A stretch of 64,000 nucleotides of DNA from Chloroflexota bacterium (GCA_016235445.1 JACRLB010000047.1:124001-188000), one strand, 5' to 3'; shown: positions 10,716-20,979, numbered from the stretch's first letter. Numbers and translations are program-made. The notes: generated by a model from the sequence alone, not told the origin.

Positions 10716-11528
10716 ATGCAAGAGAACCGTTCAACCCTGCCATCGGCAGACCGCATTGGGGTGTTGGTCGCTTCCGTTTTGCTGGCATTTGCATTGACAA
10801 GGCTCATCCAATTCCCCAGCCTCACGATCACCCTTGACCTGCCCGGTTTCTATTTTGCTCTGCCCCTCACCCTCGGCACATTCATGACCATCCTCGCCGC
10901 CGCGCTGGCCGCCGCAGGCATGGACTGGCTCACCCGCTCGCACCCAGCCTTGAAGGGGAAGACAAATATCGAGCACCTCATGCTTCCCACCATCACCACC
11001 TTTGTAATCGGCGCGCCGCTTTCGATCCTGCCAAATGGCACAGCATGGTGGGCGGGGTTTGCATTTGGGGCGGTTTTGCTGTTGGTCGTTTTCCTTGCAG
11101 AATACATCACCATTAATCCATCTGCGCCGAGCTATGCGCTTGCGCGCGCAGGACTCACCGCATTGGCGTATGCGCTTTTCCTCATCCTCGCCACATCTTT
11201 GCAGTTTTCCGTTGCGCGCATGGTTGTGGCCATTCCAGCCATCTTCATCTTTGCAGGGTTGATCAGCCTGCGCATCCTTCACCTGGATGGCACAGACCGC
11301 TGGGATTTTCCCTGGGCAATCGGCATTGGCATCATTTGCGCGCAGATGGGCGCGGGCTTGCATTACTGGCCGCTCATGCCCGTTCAATTCGGCCTCGCGC
11401 TCACCGGCCCGCTGTATGCGTTGACGATGTTATCCGTGAGCCTTGCGGAAGATATTCCCCTGCGCCGCGCGGTGGTTGGGCCTGCCATCATCGTCAGCCT
11501 TGCGTGGGCTTCTGTGATATTTTTATAG
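10716..11528 (+). CDS. Hypothetical multi-pass membrane protein
   Basis: MQENRSTLPSADRIGVLVASVLLAFALTRLIQFP...; at least six hydrophobic segments. Confidence 0.7.
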   Translation: MQENRSTLPSADRIGVLVASVLLAFALTRLIQFPSLTITLDLPGFYFALPLTLGTFMTILAAALAAAGMDWLTRSHPALKGKTNIEHLMLPTITTFVIGAPLSILPNGTAWWAGFAFGAVLLLVVFLAEYITINPSAPSYALARAGLTALAYALFLILATSLQFSVARMVVAIPAIFIFAGLISLRILHLDGTDRWDFPWAIGIGIICAQMGAGLHYWPLMPVQFGLALTGPLYALTMLSVSLAEDIPLRRAVVGPAIIVSLAWASVIFL

Positions 11529-11530
11529 CA

Positions 11531-11929
11531 ATGCAATCCCTCACAATTTCAAAAGAACAATATCAAAGCATGGTCGCGTATGTCAACTTTCATGCGCCGT
11601 TGGAATCATGCGGGCTGTTGGCGGGGCGCGATGCAAAGGTGGAGAAAATTTTCTTCGTGCAGAATCAGGCGCACAGCGCGGTACGATACGTGATGAATCC
11701 CATCGAGCAGTTGAATGCTTTTGAGTGGATCGACTCTAACGGGATGAATCTGCTCGGCATCTTCCACTCGCATCCCTCCGGGCCTGAAACTGTTTCGCCA
11801 ACTGACATAGCGCAGGCCGCCTATGCAGTTACCTACATCATCCTTGCCCGCGTGGATGGCCGCTGGCGTGCCCGCGGTTTTTGGATCGAAGACGGCGGCT
11901 TTCGCGAAGTGACTTTGCAGGTCTTGTAG
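11531..11929 (+). CDS. M67-family JAMM/MPN metallopeptidase
   Basis: JAMM motif HSHPSGPETVSPTD (HxHx7Sx2D) after an N-terminal ESCGLL segment. Confidence 0.88.
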   Translation: MQSLTISKEQYQSMVAYVNFHAPLESCGLLAGRDAKVEKIFFVQNQAHSAVRYVMNPIEQLNAFEWIDSNGMNLLGIFHSHPSGPETVSPTDIAQAAYAVTYIILARVDGRWRARGFWIEDGGFREVTLQVL

Positions 11930-11990
11930 TCAAGCAACCATCTTTGGCTTTTTGTGTTTTTATGGGTACACTCAAACCGGAGGAGTATTG

Positions 11991-12677
11991 ATGCAAACTA
12001 TAATTGACCTTGGGGTTATTTTTCTGGCGTATGTATTTGGCTCGATTCCATTTGGATTGCTGATCGTAAAACTAAAAACAGGAAAAGATATTCGCGAGGT
12101 GGAAAGCGGCCGAACGGGCGGAACAAACGCCATGCGCGCCGCAGGGTTTTGGGCGGGCTTTGGCACGGCCATGCTGGATATATTGAAAGGCGCGGGGGCT
12201 GTGTGGGTCGCAAAATGGATCACACCCGCCGAGTGGGTGCATGTGATTGCCCCGCTTGCCGCGATCCTTGGGCATAACCATTCGATCTTCTTGCCAGAGC
12301 GTGATGAAAACGGCAAGCTTATCCGCTTGCGTGGCGGCGCAGGCGGAGCGCCCTCGGTAGGCGGCGCCATGGGACTTTGGTGGCAATCCATCCTGATTAT
12401 TCTGCCGCTTGGCATGTTGACGTTTTTCAGCATCGGCGTTGCGTCCATCACCACAATGGCAGTGGCGTTGTTCGCCATCGTCATTTTTGCCGTTCGCGCC
12501 GCACAGGGCCTACTCCCCTGGACCTACGTCTGGTACGGCGTTGGCGCAGAGATTTTGCTCATCTGGGCTCTGCGCCCCAATTTGAAAAAATTATTCGAGG
12601 GGAACGAGCGCATCGTGAAATACAGTTTGAACGGCTGGTTGAGGGCAAGGCGCGAGGGGAAGGAAAGCAGTAAATAG
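11991..12677 (+). CDS. plsY: Acyl-phosphate glycerol-3-phosphate acyltransferase PlsY
   Basis: GSIPFGLLIVKLKTGKDIREVESGRTGGTNAMRAAGFWAGFGTAMLDILKGAGAV; LGHNHSIFL; GGAGGAPSVGG. GGAGGA SD upstream. Confidence 0.92.
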   Translation: MQTIIDLGVIFLAYVFGSIPFGLLIVKLKTGKDIREVESGRTGGTNAMRAAGFWAGFGTAMLDILKGAGAVWVAKWITPAEWVHVIAPLAAILGHNHSIFLPERDENGKLIRLRGGAGGAPSVGGAMGLWWQSILIILPLGMLTFFSIGVASITTMAVALFAIVIFAVRAAQGLLPWTYVWYGVGAEILLIWALRPNLKKLFEGNERIVKYSLNGWLRARREGKESSK

Positions 12678-12700
12678 GGGATAGGTGCGAGTGGATATGA

Positions 12701-12730
12701 AAAGAGACTGCTTGAGGCAGTCTCTTTTTT
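12701..12730 (+). terminator. Intrinsic terminator after plsY
   Basis: AAAGAGACTGC-TTGA-GGCAGTCTCTTTTTT. Confidence 0.85.
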
Positions 12731-12838
12731 GGTGAGTGGTGTGCGTACGCCCGCATATTTTCTGTGTGGCGGCGATGGGGTGTCGACTAGATTTCAACTC
12801 TGACCCATAACTCAGGGCTTTCTTAAAATCCAAAAATC

Positions 12839-12927
12839 TCAACGCGAAAACCGCGAATTTTGCGAATTTTCGCGAAAGCCCTTAAAAATTCGCATCATTC
12901 GCCTTTTCGCGATATTCGCGTTAAGGT
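12839..12927. repeat. Intergenic imperfect palindrome of CGCGAATTTTG-type short units
   Basis: CAACGCGAAAACCGCGAATTTTGCGAATTTTCGCG ... CGCCTTTTCGCGATATTCGCGTTAAGG. Confidence 0.6.
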
Positions 12928-13062
12928 TTTGCCGGCTTTGCAAAAGCCCTGACCCCTAACCCAGATATTCGTTAACAAATCATGCAAGTACGGGTACAAT
13001 ACAAATCGTCTTATTTTCCCCGCCGAGCTTCGGCGGGTACCTTAACCCCAAGGAGTAACCCC

Positions 13063-13491
13063 ATGTATCACCTCATCATTATTGCAGGCAATGTAGGCAA
13101 AGACCCCGAAATGCGTTACATGCCAGATGGCAAAGCCGTCACATCTTTTTCAGTCGCCACAAACCGCCAATACACGGCCAGTAACGGAGAACAGGTCAAA
13201 GAAACTATTTGGTTCCGTGTTGCCACGTGGGGCAAAACAGCCGAGGTATGCAATCAGTACGTCAAGAAAGGTTCCAAAGTACTCGTTGAAGGCCGCCTAA
13301 CGGCAGATAAAAACACCGGTGGCCCAAAGATTTGGACAAGGCAGGATGGAACAGCAGGCGCTTCCTTTGAGATAAGCGCATCCAATGTACGTTTCCTCTC
13401 TGCGCGCGGCGAAACTGGCGACAGCGGCCCCATAGCGGGCGGCGGCATGGAGATGGCCGAGCTTCCCCCGGAAGATGACATCCCATTCTAA
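13063..13491 (+). CDS. ssb: Single-stranded DNA-binding protein
   Basis: MYHLIIIAGNVGKDPEMRYMPDGKAVTSFSVATNRQY...TIWFRVATWGKTAEVCNQYVKKGSKVLVEGRL; acidic tail PPEDDIPF. SD AAGGAG. Confidence 0.95.
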   Translation: MYHLIIIAGNVGKDPEMRYMPDGKAVTSFSVATNRQYTASNGEQVKETIWFRVATWGKTAEVCNQYVKKGSKVLVEGRLTADKNTGGPKIWTRQDGTAGASFEISASNVRFLSARGETGDSGPIAGGGMEMAELPPEDDIPF

Positions 13492-13507
13492 GACATCATA
13501 ATGAAAC

Positions 13508-13545
13508 AGGTCTAACACTGCCGCAGGGGGCGTGTTAGACCTGTT
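13508..13545 (+). terminator. Intrinsic terminator after ssb
   Basis: CAGGTCTAACAC...GTGTTAGACCTGTTTTCC. Confidence 0.8.
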
Positions 13546-13578
13546 TTCCTATCATGCTGTGCATATCAGGAAAAAATA

Positions 13579-13914
13579 ATGACCACACCCCCAGTCCCGC
13601 CCAAACCAACCGGCCCTGTGCTTGAACTTCCCGCCGACCTTGAACTCGTCTACGCCAACCTCGCGCGCATCGCCCACTCTCCCGCCGACATCGTCATTGA
13701 CTTTGCGCACCTTCTGCCCGGCGAACCCCGCGCAAAGATCCGCTCGCGGGTGGTGATGACCCCGCTCAGCGCAAAACTTTTAGTGCGCGCGCTCACAGAA
13801 AATATTTCGCGCTACGAAACTGCATTCGGAGAGATCAACATTCCCACCAACCCAACCCTGGCCGACAATCTCTTCCGTCCATTTCAACAGCCGCCCGAAC
13901 CGCCCAAAGAGTGA
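13579..13914 (+). CDS. DUF3467 domain-containing protein
   Basis: VYANLARIAHSPADIVIDFAHLLPGEPRAKIRSRVVMTPLSAKLLVRALTENISRYETAFGEI. Confidence 0.8.
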   Translation: MTTPPVPPKPTGPVLELPADLELVYANLARIAHSPADIVIDFAHLLPGEPRAKIRSRVVMTPLSAKLLVRALTENISRYETAFGEINIPTNPTLADNLFRPFQQPPEPPKE

Positions 13915-13917
13915 CCC

Positions 13918-14589
13918 ATGCACAAGCTCGAAAAAATTTCCGAACAGATCAGAAAAAATTTCGATGCCCGCACCGCCGCGCGCGATAACGCCCTTGCCCA
14001 GGCGCGCCAGCTCACCCGCGCCTGTTCCCTCGCCATTCGCGCCGTCCACCGCGATGAAACGGACACGATGAACGCTCATTTGCAGGAAGCCCGCAAACTT
14101 GCGGATACGCTGCGCGGCTCTTTGGCATCCTACCCCGATCTTTTTTACGCAGGCTACACCCAGGACTCGCTCAAGGAATTTGTGGAAGCGAACGTCACCT
14201 GCGCCTTAATTCGGAACGAACCGCTTCAGACTCCCGAAGAGCTGATCGTTGAACCTGCAACATATCTCAACGGCCTGGCAGAAGTGATCGGCGAATTGCG
14301 CCGCCGCACCATGGACATTCTCCGCCACGGCTACTCTCCCGAAGTGGAACGCCTGCTCGGCTACATGGATGAAATCTACTCGGTCATGGTCACCATGGAT
14401 TATCCCGATGCGATCACAAACGGCCTGCGCCGTCAGACAGACCTGGCGCGCGGCATCATCGAAAAGACTCGCGGCGACATCACATTCAGCCTGCGGGGCG
14501 AGCATCTCGAACAAGCCATCGGGGAGTTGATTGTCCAATTAAACAGCGGTCAGGCCGGGGCGGGGAAAAGAAGCGAAAAGGATTTATAG
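13918..14589 (+). CDS. Translin-family protein
   Basis: All-helical; EKISEQIRKNFDARTAARDNALAQARQLTRACSLAIRAVHR ... YAGYTQDSLKEFVEANVTCAL ... YLNGLAEVIGELRRRTMDIL ... MDYPDAITNGLRRQTDLARGIIEKTRGDITF fits prokaryotic translin homologues. Confidence 0.75.
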   Translation: MHKLEKISEQIRKNFDARTAARDNALAQARQLTRACSLAIRAVHRDETDTMNAHLQEARKLADTLRGSLASYPDLFYAGYTQDSLKEFVEANVTCALIRNEPLQTPEELIVEPATYLNGLAEVIGELRRRTMDILRHGYSPEVERLLGYMDEIYSVMVTMDYPDAITNGLRRQTDLARGIIEKTRGDITFSLRGEHLEQAIGELIVQLNSGQAGAGKRSEKDL

Positions 14590-14592
14590 ATC

Positions 14593-15210
14593 ATGGCAAA
14601 AGGCGGACGTCGTTATCCTCTTGTCATCTACACCCACATGCTTAATCGCTGGTATCCGGCCCTGCTTGCGCTTGGTTTTTTCCTGCTTGTTTTGGCCTGG
14701 GGAATTTACGCGCGCGGATTCGAGCAATGGCGCTGGCTGGCGATTGCAAGCATTGGCGGGTTGAATGTTTTTCTTGGCTTGTCTTTGTTGGCGCTTCGAA
14801 AAAGCGCGTACGTACAGCCGTTCAGCGATCACCTGCGGCTGGCGACCCCGTTCCTGCGGTTGAATATTTCATACAAAAGATTGCGGCGAACTTCTTCTGC
14901 AAATATGGGCGCGCTCTTTCCACCCAAAAGCGTTTCAAAATGGCAGGCGGAGATCATCGAGCCGATTGCAAAAATGACCGTGATCGTGCTCGAATTAACC
15001 GCCTTCCCAATGTCGCAATCATCAATGCGTTTATTCCTTTCACCGCTTTTCTTCAAGGACAAAACTCCGCACTTTGTGATCCTCGTTAACGATTGGATGC
15101 GTTTTAGTTCGGAGTTGGAAAGCATGAGGTCTGGAACAACCGGTGCAACCACGGCGCAGAAAAAGCGCGATAATTCGATACTTTCACGCCTGCCAAATAA
15201 AAACAAATGA
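14593..15210 (+). CDS. Hypothetical protein with two N-terminal TM helices
   Basis: ALLALGFFLLVLAWGIYARG; WLAIASIGGLNVFLGLSLLAL; soluble C-terminal region. Confidence 0.7.
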   Translation: MAKGGRRYPLVIYTHMLNRWYPALLALGFFLLVLAWGIYARGFEQWRWLAIASIGGLNVFLGLSLLALRKSAYVQPFSDHLRLATPFLRLNISYKRLRRTSSANMGALFPPKSVSKWQAEIIEPIAKMTVIVLELTAFPMSQSSMRLFLSPLFFKDKTPHFVILVNDWMRFSSELESMRSGTTGATTAQKKRDNSILSRLPNKNK

Positions 15211-15626
15211 ATATCTATTTTGCATGTTCCATCACAGGCGGGCGCGAACTCGAATCTACTTATCAGGAAATTGTCGCTGCGCTTTTGGCGGATGGGCATG
15301 AAATCCCCACATCCCATTTGGCTCAGTCGGACGTGACGGAAAATGAGCGGGAACTTGCGCCGCAATATGTTTACGAACGCGATGTGAACTGGATCAAAAA
15401 TTGTGATGCGTTGATCGCAGAGGTGAGCGTGCCATCACACGGGGTGGGCTATGAAATTGCTTTCGCGTTGAGCATCGGCAAGGCGGTGTTGTGCATTCAT
15501 CGGCAGGAACGAAAAGTGTCGAAAATGATCACTGGGAATTCAGACCCTGCGCTCGTTGTAAGAAACTACTCTAATGTGGGGGAGGCGGTTTTGCAGGCTC
15601 AAGCTTTCTTGCAGGGAATAATATAA
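15207..15626 (+). CDS. Nucleoside 2-deoxyribosyltransferase superfamily, DNPH1/Rcl-like
   Basis: MNIYFACSITGGRELESTYQEIVAALLADGHEIPTSH...ERDVNWIKNCDALIAEVSVPSHGVGYEIAFAL: (S)I(T/R)GGRE and AEVSxPSxGVGYE as in DNPH1. Confidence 0.8.
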   Translation: MNIYFACSITGGRELESTYQEIVAALLADGHEIPTSHLAQSDVTENERELAPQYVYERDVNWIKNCDALIAEVSVPSHGVGYEIAFALSIGKAVLCIHRQERKVSKMITGNSDPALVVRNYSNVGEAVLQAQAFLQGII

Positions 15627-15785
15627 TGACACTTGAGCCGTGAGGGGGTATAGATGTTTGTGAATATCATCACTTGTGTTCGGTGACATTTGACGATGGT
15701 TGAAAAAAGGACAATCGATTAATATCAATGTGGAGACGGAACAAAGATACTTCCAACACCTCCTCCCTGTCTCCTCCTTTGGCGA

Positions 15786-15823
15786 AAGTTGCCGCCGAGT
15801 TTTACTCGGCGGCAACATTTTTA
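15786..15823 (+). terminator. Intrinsic terminator-like hairpin
   Basis: GTTGCCGCCGAG-TTTTA-CTCGGCGGCAAC-ATTTTT. Confidence 0.7.
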
Positions 15824-16043
15824 AGGCAAAGAATTATCCTTTGCCATTTGCCAAAAGCCCGAGAACAAATGTGTTGAAAAATTCTTTGGAGGCAGTATGA
15901 TCTTGCAAGCCAGGCATTATATTGCAGGTGGGTAATGAGGGCTGAATCGGTTGCGACGGTTGCACTGCAAGTGTGGCCTGCAAAAGAACTCGCCTGCGAA
16001 GATTAGTTTCGCGGGCGAGTTCTTTCTTGTGATTTCGTACGGA

Positions 16044-16793
16044 TTAATGCGAGAGGATTTGTGAGAGGAATAATTTTGTGCGTTCCTCTTTTGGGGCTTT
16101 GAAGATAGCCTCGGGGGTGCCGCTTTCCACAATTTGACCCTGATCGAAGAAGAACATGCGGTTTGCAACGGCGCGGGCGAATCCCATTTCGTGAGTGACC
16201 ACGAGCATGGTCATGCCCGATTTGGCAAGTTCCACCATCACGTCCAGCACTTCTTTGATCATTTCAGGGTCGAGTGCGGAGGTGGGTTCGTCGAAGAGCA
16301 TGATCTTGGGTTGCATGGCAAGGGCGCGCGCAATGGCAACGCGCTGTTGCTGTCCGCCGGAGAGCTGGCCGGGGAATTTGTTTGCCTGTTCGGGAATGCC
16401 GACGCGCTTCAATAATTGCAGGGCGGTTTCTTCGGCTTTTTGTTTGTCCCACTTGCGGACTTGAATGGGGGCGAGGGTGATATTTTGCATGACGGTCAGG
16501 TGCGGGAAGAGGTTGAACTGCTGAAAGACCATGCCTGTTTCGATGCGCACGGCTTCGATGTTCCGCACATCATGAGTTAGTGCGATTCCATCCACCAGGA
16601 TTTCTCCGCGCTGGTGTTCCTCCAATCGGTTGATGGTGCGGATGAATGTGGATTTTCCAGACCCTGAAGGGCCGAAGATGACGATCACTTCGCCTTTGGC
16701 GACATCCATGTTTATGCCTTTTAGCGCGTGGAAATTTCCATACCATTTATGCACGTCGTTTACGGTAATGATGGATTGTTTTAAGTCATTCAT
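16044..16793 (-). CDS. Polar amino acid ABC transporter ATP-binding protein (GlnQ/AapP type)
   Basis: [54 protein letters not shown]. Confidence 0.95.
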   Translation of the reverse strand: MNDLKQSIITVNDVHKWYGNFHALKGINMDVAKGEVIVIFGPSGSGKSTFIRTINRLEEHQRGEILVDGIALTHDVRNIEAVRIETGMVFQQFNLFPHLTVMQNITLAPIQVRKWDKQKAEETALQLLKRVGIPEQANKFPGQLSGGQQQRVAIARALAMQPKIMLFDEPTSALDPEMIKEVLDVMVELAKSGMTMLVVTHEMGFARAVANRMFFFDQGQIVESGTPEAIFKAPKEERTKLFLSQILSH

Positions 16794-16806
16794 GGTTAAG
16801 TCTCCT

Positions 16807-18009
16807 TTAACGTGTGCCTATCCCCAGGCTTGTTTCGAGCCGCTGGCTGATGTACGACATGGCATAGCTCAGAACCCAGTACAACAGGGAAACAAAAGCG
16901 TAGACCTCGCGGTGCAATCCGATAAATTCAGGCTGTGACAGCACGGTACGGGCAATGCCCAGTAAATCGAAGAGGCCCACGATTGCCACGAGCGCGGTGT
17001 CTTTGAAAACCGAGATGAACTGCCCGACCAGAATGGGGATGATGAGTCGCAGGGCTTGCGGCAGGATGACGAAGATCATGGTTTTTGCGCCGCTCAAGCC
17101 GAGGGCGTGCGCCGCTTCAAATTGACCTTTGGGGATGGCCTGCAACCCACCACGCACATTCTCTGCGAGATAGGCCGCGCTGAACAAGGTCATTCCGACC
17201 ATGGCGCGCAGGACGCGGTCAATGTCCATGCCGCCGGGCACAAAGAGCGGGAGCATTAATTGAGCCATGAACAGGATGGTAATCAATGGCACGCCGCGCA
17301 CTAATTCAATATAGCCGACGCTAAACCAGCGGATGATGGGCAGTTCGGAGCGGCGGCCGAGGGCGAGGAATAAACCGAGCGGGAAGGAGAAGATATTTGC
17401 GACCACCGTCAGCAGGAAGGTCAGCAATAATCCGCCCCAGAGGTTTGTCCCCACGATGGCCATGACGCCTACGCCATCGGTTTCAGTAAAGCCGCGGGTC
17501 AGCAGGACAAGTATTGGCAGGGATATGATCCAGCCGGCTACTATGGTTTTTTTCAGCGCCTGCGGATTGGAGAAACCCAGTCCCCAGCCGATTGCTCCTG
17601 TGGCGGTTAGGAAGACTAGCCATTGGCGGTTGGCGCTGTTAAAGGGAAGGAATGCCAGAAAAAGCGGGAAGGCCAAAACGAGTGTGGCGGCGACGTAGGA
17701 GCGCTTGTCCCAGATGGCAAGGGAGTTGCCTGTCAGGAATAGGAGGAAGCCCAACCCAACCCACAGGCGCGGAGCCTGCTCGAGGGGAAATTGTCCGATC
17801 ATAAACAGGCGCAGGTTGGCGAGGACGACTTCCCACTCGGCGATTGTGAATATCCAGGTCAGTAAGCCTTTGACGGCCAGGTAGATCAGAAGCAGGCCGA
17901 AGACTGTCAACAGGCCGTCCAGCCAGGTGCCGAAGAGGTTGTGGCGCAGCCAGCGCAGGATGCCTGAGCGTTCGGTGAGCGGAGGGAGAACTGTGTCTGG
18001 TTGATTCAT
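16807..18009 (-). CDS. Amino acid ABC transporter permease (AapM-like)
   Basis: [53 protein letters not shown]. Confidence 0.92.
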   Translation of the reverse strand: MNQPDTVLPPLTERSGILRWLRHNLFGTWLDGLLTVFGLLLIYLAVKGLLTWIFTIAEWEVVLANLRLFMIGQFPLEQAPRLWVGLGFLLFLTGNSLAIWDKRSYVAATLVLAFPLFLAFLPFNSANRQWLVFLTATGAIGWGLGFSNPQALKKTIVAGWIISLPILVLLTRGFTETDGVGVMAIVGTNLWGGLLLTFLLTVVANIFSFPLGLFLALGRRSELPIIRWFSVGYIELVRGVPLITILFMAQLMLPLFVPGGMDIDRVLRAMVGMTLFSAAYLAENVRGGLQAIPKGQFEAAHALGLSGAKTMIFVILPQALRLIIPILVGQFISVFKDTALVAIVGLFDLLGIARTVLSQPEFIGLHREVYAFVSLLYWVLSYAMSYISQRLETSLGIGTR

Positions 18010-18010
18010 T

Positions 18011-19192
18011 TCAACGCTCCACCAATTTTATTTTGTTGTTGTACCAGTTCATGAATGCGGAGGTGACGAGGCTGAAGGTCAGATAGGTTAACATGACCAG
18101 GGTTATCATTTCAACGGCGCGCCCGCTTTGGTTGATGATGGTGCTGGAGACGTAGAACATATCGGGGTAGCCGATGGCGACGGCGAGGGATGAGTTTTTT
18201 GTAAGGTTGAGATATTGGCTGGTTAGCGGGGGGACAATGACGCGCATGGCTTGTGGAAATACCACGAGCCGCAGGGTTTGAAATCCGTTGAGGCCGAGGG
18301 CGCGGGCGGCTTCCACCTGCCCGCCTGAAACAGCGAGAATGCCTGCGCGTACCACTTCGCCGATGAATGCGGCGGTGTACAGGACCAGCCCGGAAGTGAG
18401 CCCCATGAATTCGGGGGAGAAGATTTTTCCGCCTGAGAGGTTTAATCCTTTGGCGAAGGGGATGCTCCATTCAAGGGGTTTGACGGGCATGACGAGCCAG
18501 CCAATTGCGGCAACGAGTAGAAAGGTCAGCATTGACCAGAGGGTGGTGAGGGGGGCGCGTCCTGTGCGGTTGGCGTAGGCTTGCAGGGCGAAGAATACGA
18601 CAACAGCGAGGACCAGGCCTGAGAGCAGGATCAGTTGAAAGGTCGGGAAGGAGGCGGTTGGGAGTCCCCAGGGAATGGCGATGCCGCGATTTGTCCAGTA
18701 GATTGAGTCGAACCAGATGATGGCTTGTTTGATTTTGGGCAATTTCAAAAACAGTCCCTGATACCAGAAGATCAAAAACACGAGCAGGGAGAAGTTGCGC
18801 ATGATTTCCAAATAAATGAATGCCAGGCGGTTGATGATGAAGTTTTTAGAAAGGCGGGCAACGCCCAGGATGACGCCCAAAATGGTGGAGAAGAATATTC
18901 CGATACTGCTGACGAGGAGTGTGTTGAGCAAGCCGACGGTGTATGCCTGCAAGTATGAGGAAGTGCGGCTGTATTCGATGGGCATTTCGGCGATGTCGAA
19001 GCCGGCGATGCCTTGCAGGAATGACATCCCCAATTTCATGCCTTGTTTTTCGAGGCCCGATTGCATGTTTCTGAAAATTATGAAGCCGAAGCTAAAAACG
19101 GCAAATAGAAAAATTATTTGACCGAAGATTTGTAAAAAGCGTTCATCCCGCCAGAAAGGTGTGGTTGCTCTGTGCGATGTTTCGCGTTGCAT
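18011..19192 (-). CDS. Amino acid ABC transporter permease (AapQ-like)
   Basis: EAARALGLNGFQTLRLVVFPQAMRVIVPPLTSQYLNLTKNSSLAVAIGYPDM; start MQRETSHRATTPF with GGAGGCG upstream. Confidence 0.92.
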   Translation of the reverse strand: MQRETSHRATTPFWRDERFLQIFGQIIFLFAVFSFGFIIFRNMQSGLEKQGMKLGMSFLQGIAGFDIAEMPIEYSRTSSYLQAYTVGLLNTLLVSSIGIFFSTILGVILGVARLSKNFIINRLAFIYLEIMRNFSLLVFLIFWYQGLFLKLPKIKQAIIWFDSIYWTNRGIAIPWGLPTASFPTFQLILLSGLVLAVVVFFALQAYANRTGRAPLTTLWSMLTFLLVAAIGWLVMPVKPLEWSIPFAKGLNLSGGKIFSPEFMGLTSGLVLYTAAFIGEVVRAGILAVSGGQVEAARALGLNGFQTLRLVVFPQAMRVIVPPLTSQYLNLTKNSSLAVAIGYPDMFYVSSTIINQSGRAVEMITLVMLTYLTFSLVTSAFMNWYNNKIKLVER

Positions 19193-19254
19193 AACCGCCT
19201 CCGATGGACTTGAAATTATTGGGTGCGTTTCATTTGAGTTGAAGATATTTGTAG

Positions 19255-19306
19255 TGTGTTGCGTGTTGCGTATACCGCTCAAAACGGAAAACGCAACACG
19301 CAACAC
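19255..19306. repeat. Intergenic hairpin built of GCGTGTT-type units
   Basis: GTGTTGCGTGTTGCGT...ACGCAACACGCAACAC, 16-bp arms. Confidence 0.65.
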
Positions 19307-19333
19307 GACTTTCTTAAAACGTGCCCAAATTAA

Positions 19334-20458
19334 TTAACGGACAGGGGGAGCGTAGAGCAGGCCGCCATCGATGTAGAGGCTGTTGAGGCCGCGCGGGATG
19401 AAGGTGGGGGTGTCGGGGCCGAGGTTGGCGTTGTAGATTTCCTCGTAGTTGCCGACGAGTTTGACGATGTTGTAAGCCCACTCTTCGGACAAACCGAGTT
19501 TGGCGCCCATGCCGGGTTCTACTCCGAGCAAACGCATAACGGAGGGGTTGGTTGCGCTGGCTTTTACATCATCCACATTGGCGCTGGTGATGTCGAATTC
19601 TTCGGCGGTGAAGAGGGCGAAGGCGGTCCATTGGACGATGTCAAACCACTGGTCGTCGCCGTGGCGAACCATGGGGCCGAGGGGTTCCTTGGACATGGTC
19701 ACATCCATGATGACGTGGGCGGCGGGGTCAGCCAGGGAGGCGCGGTTGGATACGAGACCGGATTTGTCGGTGGTGATGGCGTCACAGCGACCTTCGGCAT
19801 AAGCGGCGAGGGTTGCGTTGCTGTCTTCAAAAACGGCGGGGGTGTAGGTGATGCCTTCGGCGGCCATTACGTCGGCGAGGTTGAGTTCGGTGGTGGTGCC
19901 GGTTTGAACGCAGACTGTGCCGCCTTCGAGGTCTTTGAGGGTGGTGAGGCCGCTGTCCACGGGAACCATCATGCCCTGGCCATCATAGAACATGGTGTGG
20001 ACGAAGTTGCCGGTCAGTTCGGTGTCGCGTGTCAGGGTCCAGGTGGTGTTGCGGCTGAGGACGTCAATTTCACCGGCTTGCAGGGCGGTGAAGCGTTCTG
20101 AAGAAGTCAAGGCGCGGAATTCAACTTTATCAGGATCGCCAAAGACGGCGGCGGCGAGGGCGCGGCAGAAGTCCACGTCAAAGCCGGAGAAAACGCCGGC
20201 GGTATCCACGTAGCCAAAGCCTGGCACCTGCGCGTTGACGCCGCAGACAATGTTGCCGCGTTCCTGAACGGCTTTCAGGGTTTCGCCATAACCGGGAACG
20301 GTGACTTCAATGACTGGCGCGGGAGGCGGGGCAGCCGGGGCGGGGGCCTCGGTGGCGGGAGCTTCTGTTGCGGCAGGGGCTTCGGTGGCGGCGGGCGCGC
20401 AAGCTGCCACGAGCACGCTGACGATGACCAAAATACTTAGTACTGTAAGTTTACGCAT
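19334..20458 (-). CDS. Amino acid ABC transporter substrate-binding protein (AapJ-like)
   Basis: Lipoprotein signal ILVIVSVLVAACAPAA; LKAVQERGNIVCGVNAQVPGFGYVDTAGVFSGFDVDFCRALAAAVFGDPDKVEF. Confidence 0.93.
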   Translation of the reverse strand: MRKLTVLSILVIVSVLVAACAPAATEAPAATEAPATEAPAPAAPPPAPVIEVTVPGYGETLKAVQERGNIVCGVNAQVPGFGYVDTAGVFSGFDVDFCRALAAAVFGDPDKVEFRALTSSERFTALQAGEIDVLSRNTTWTLTRDTELTGNFVHTMFYDGQGMMVPVDSGLTTLKDLEGGTVCVQTGTTTELNLADVMAAEGITYTPAVFEDSNATLAAYAEGRCDAITTDKSGLVSNRASLADPAAHVIMDVTMSKEPLGPMVRHGDDQWFDIVQWTAFALFTAEEFDITSANVDDVKASATNPSVMRLLGVEPGMGAKLGLSEEWAYNIVKLVGNYEEIYNANLGPDTPTFIPRGLNSLYIDGGLLYAPPVR

Positions 20459-20774
20459 GTTGTTCTCCTCCTTGGAGAAAATAAAATGGTGTATCGCAAA
20501 AGCAAATCAAACACACATATCTATGCATATACCTGGGTTGTCTCCACCTCCTTGTCGCCTGCGTGTGAAAAACTGGCCTGTCAGGCGTCTCTTAATTTGC
20601 CGATTATATGCCAGAACAAGGTGCAATGGAATATTTTTGCAATAGCAATATTAACATGCGGCTGAGCTGTGATAGGAGAAGTGAAAAGGAGAATACAGGA
20701 ACAACGCAACATGCCCTGCGTTTTATTCTGCATTCAACATTTATCAATTCACAAAAATTGCCTGGCAAAAATCA

Positions 20775-20802
20775 TTGACTCATTTCACAATTCGGGTAGA
20801 AT
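20775..20802 (+). promoter_or_regulatory. Putative sigma-70 promoter upstream of argG
   Basis: TTGACT (20775-20780) - 16 bp - TAGAAT (20797-20802). Confidence 0.6.
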
Positions 20803-20812
20803 ACCGCCCAAC

Positions 20813-20917
20813 ATGTTTAGCTTTTTTGCTCTCCCGCGTACACGTCGTCCGAAGCCCACTTCCCCCGGAAGGTTGGGAGTTTTTTGTTTTGACGGCGCGA
20901 TGACAAACGCACGGTGA
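20813..20917 (+). CDS. Candidate leader peptide with Arg codons upstream of argG (34 aa)
   Basis: MFSFFALPRTRRPKPTSPGRLGVFCFDGAMTNAR*; begins within a few bases of the predicted TSS; CGT ACA CGT CGT at 20837-20848 just precedes hairpin 20855-20877 with a T tract. Confidence 0.35.
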   Translation: MFSFFALPRTRRPKPTSPGRLGVFCFDGAMTNAR

Positions 20918-20945
20918 GCTAAACCATAGCCACAAGTCAACCCAA

Positions 20946-20979
20946 ACAGCCCTCCTTCACGGAGGGCTGTTTTTATTTT
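20946..20979 (+). terminator. Intrinsic terminator between the argG leader region and argG
   Basis: ACAGCCCTCC-TTCA(C)-GGAGGGCTGTTTTTATTTT. Confidence 0.85.

Noticed and set aside
10731-11387. 218-aa minus ORF rich in Q/C/K/G
   Set aside because: Antisense of a plausible membrane-protein gene; composition typical of shadow ORFs in GC-rich DNA.
19631-20101. 156-aa Gly/Val-rich + strand ORF
   Set aside because: Antisense to the aapJ-like gene with clear SBP motifs.
20669-20917. Full 82-aa ORF beginning at 20669
   Set aside because: Upstream part precedes the best promoter and has no coding signature; only the 34-aa portion from 20813 is considered as a candidate leader peptide.
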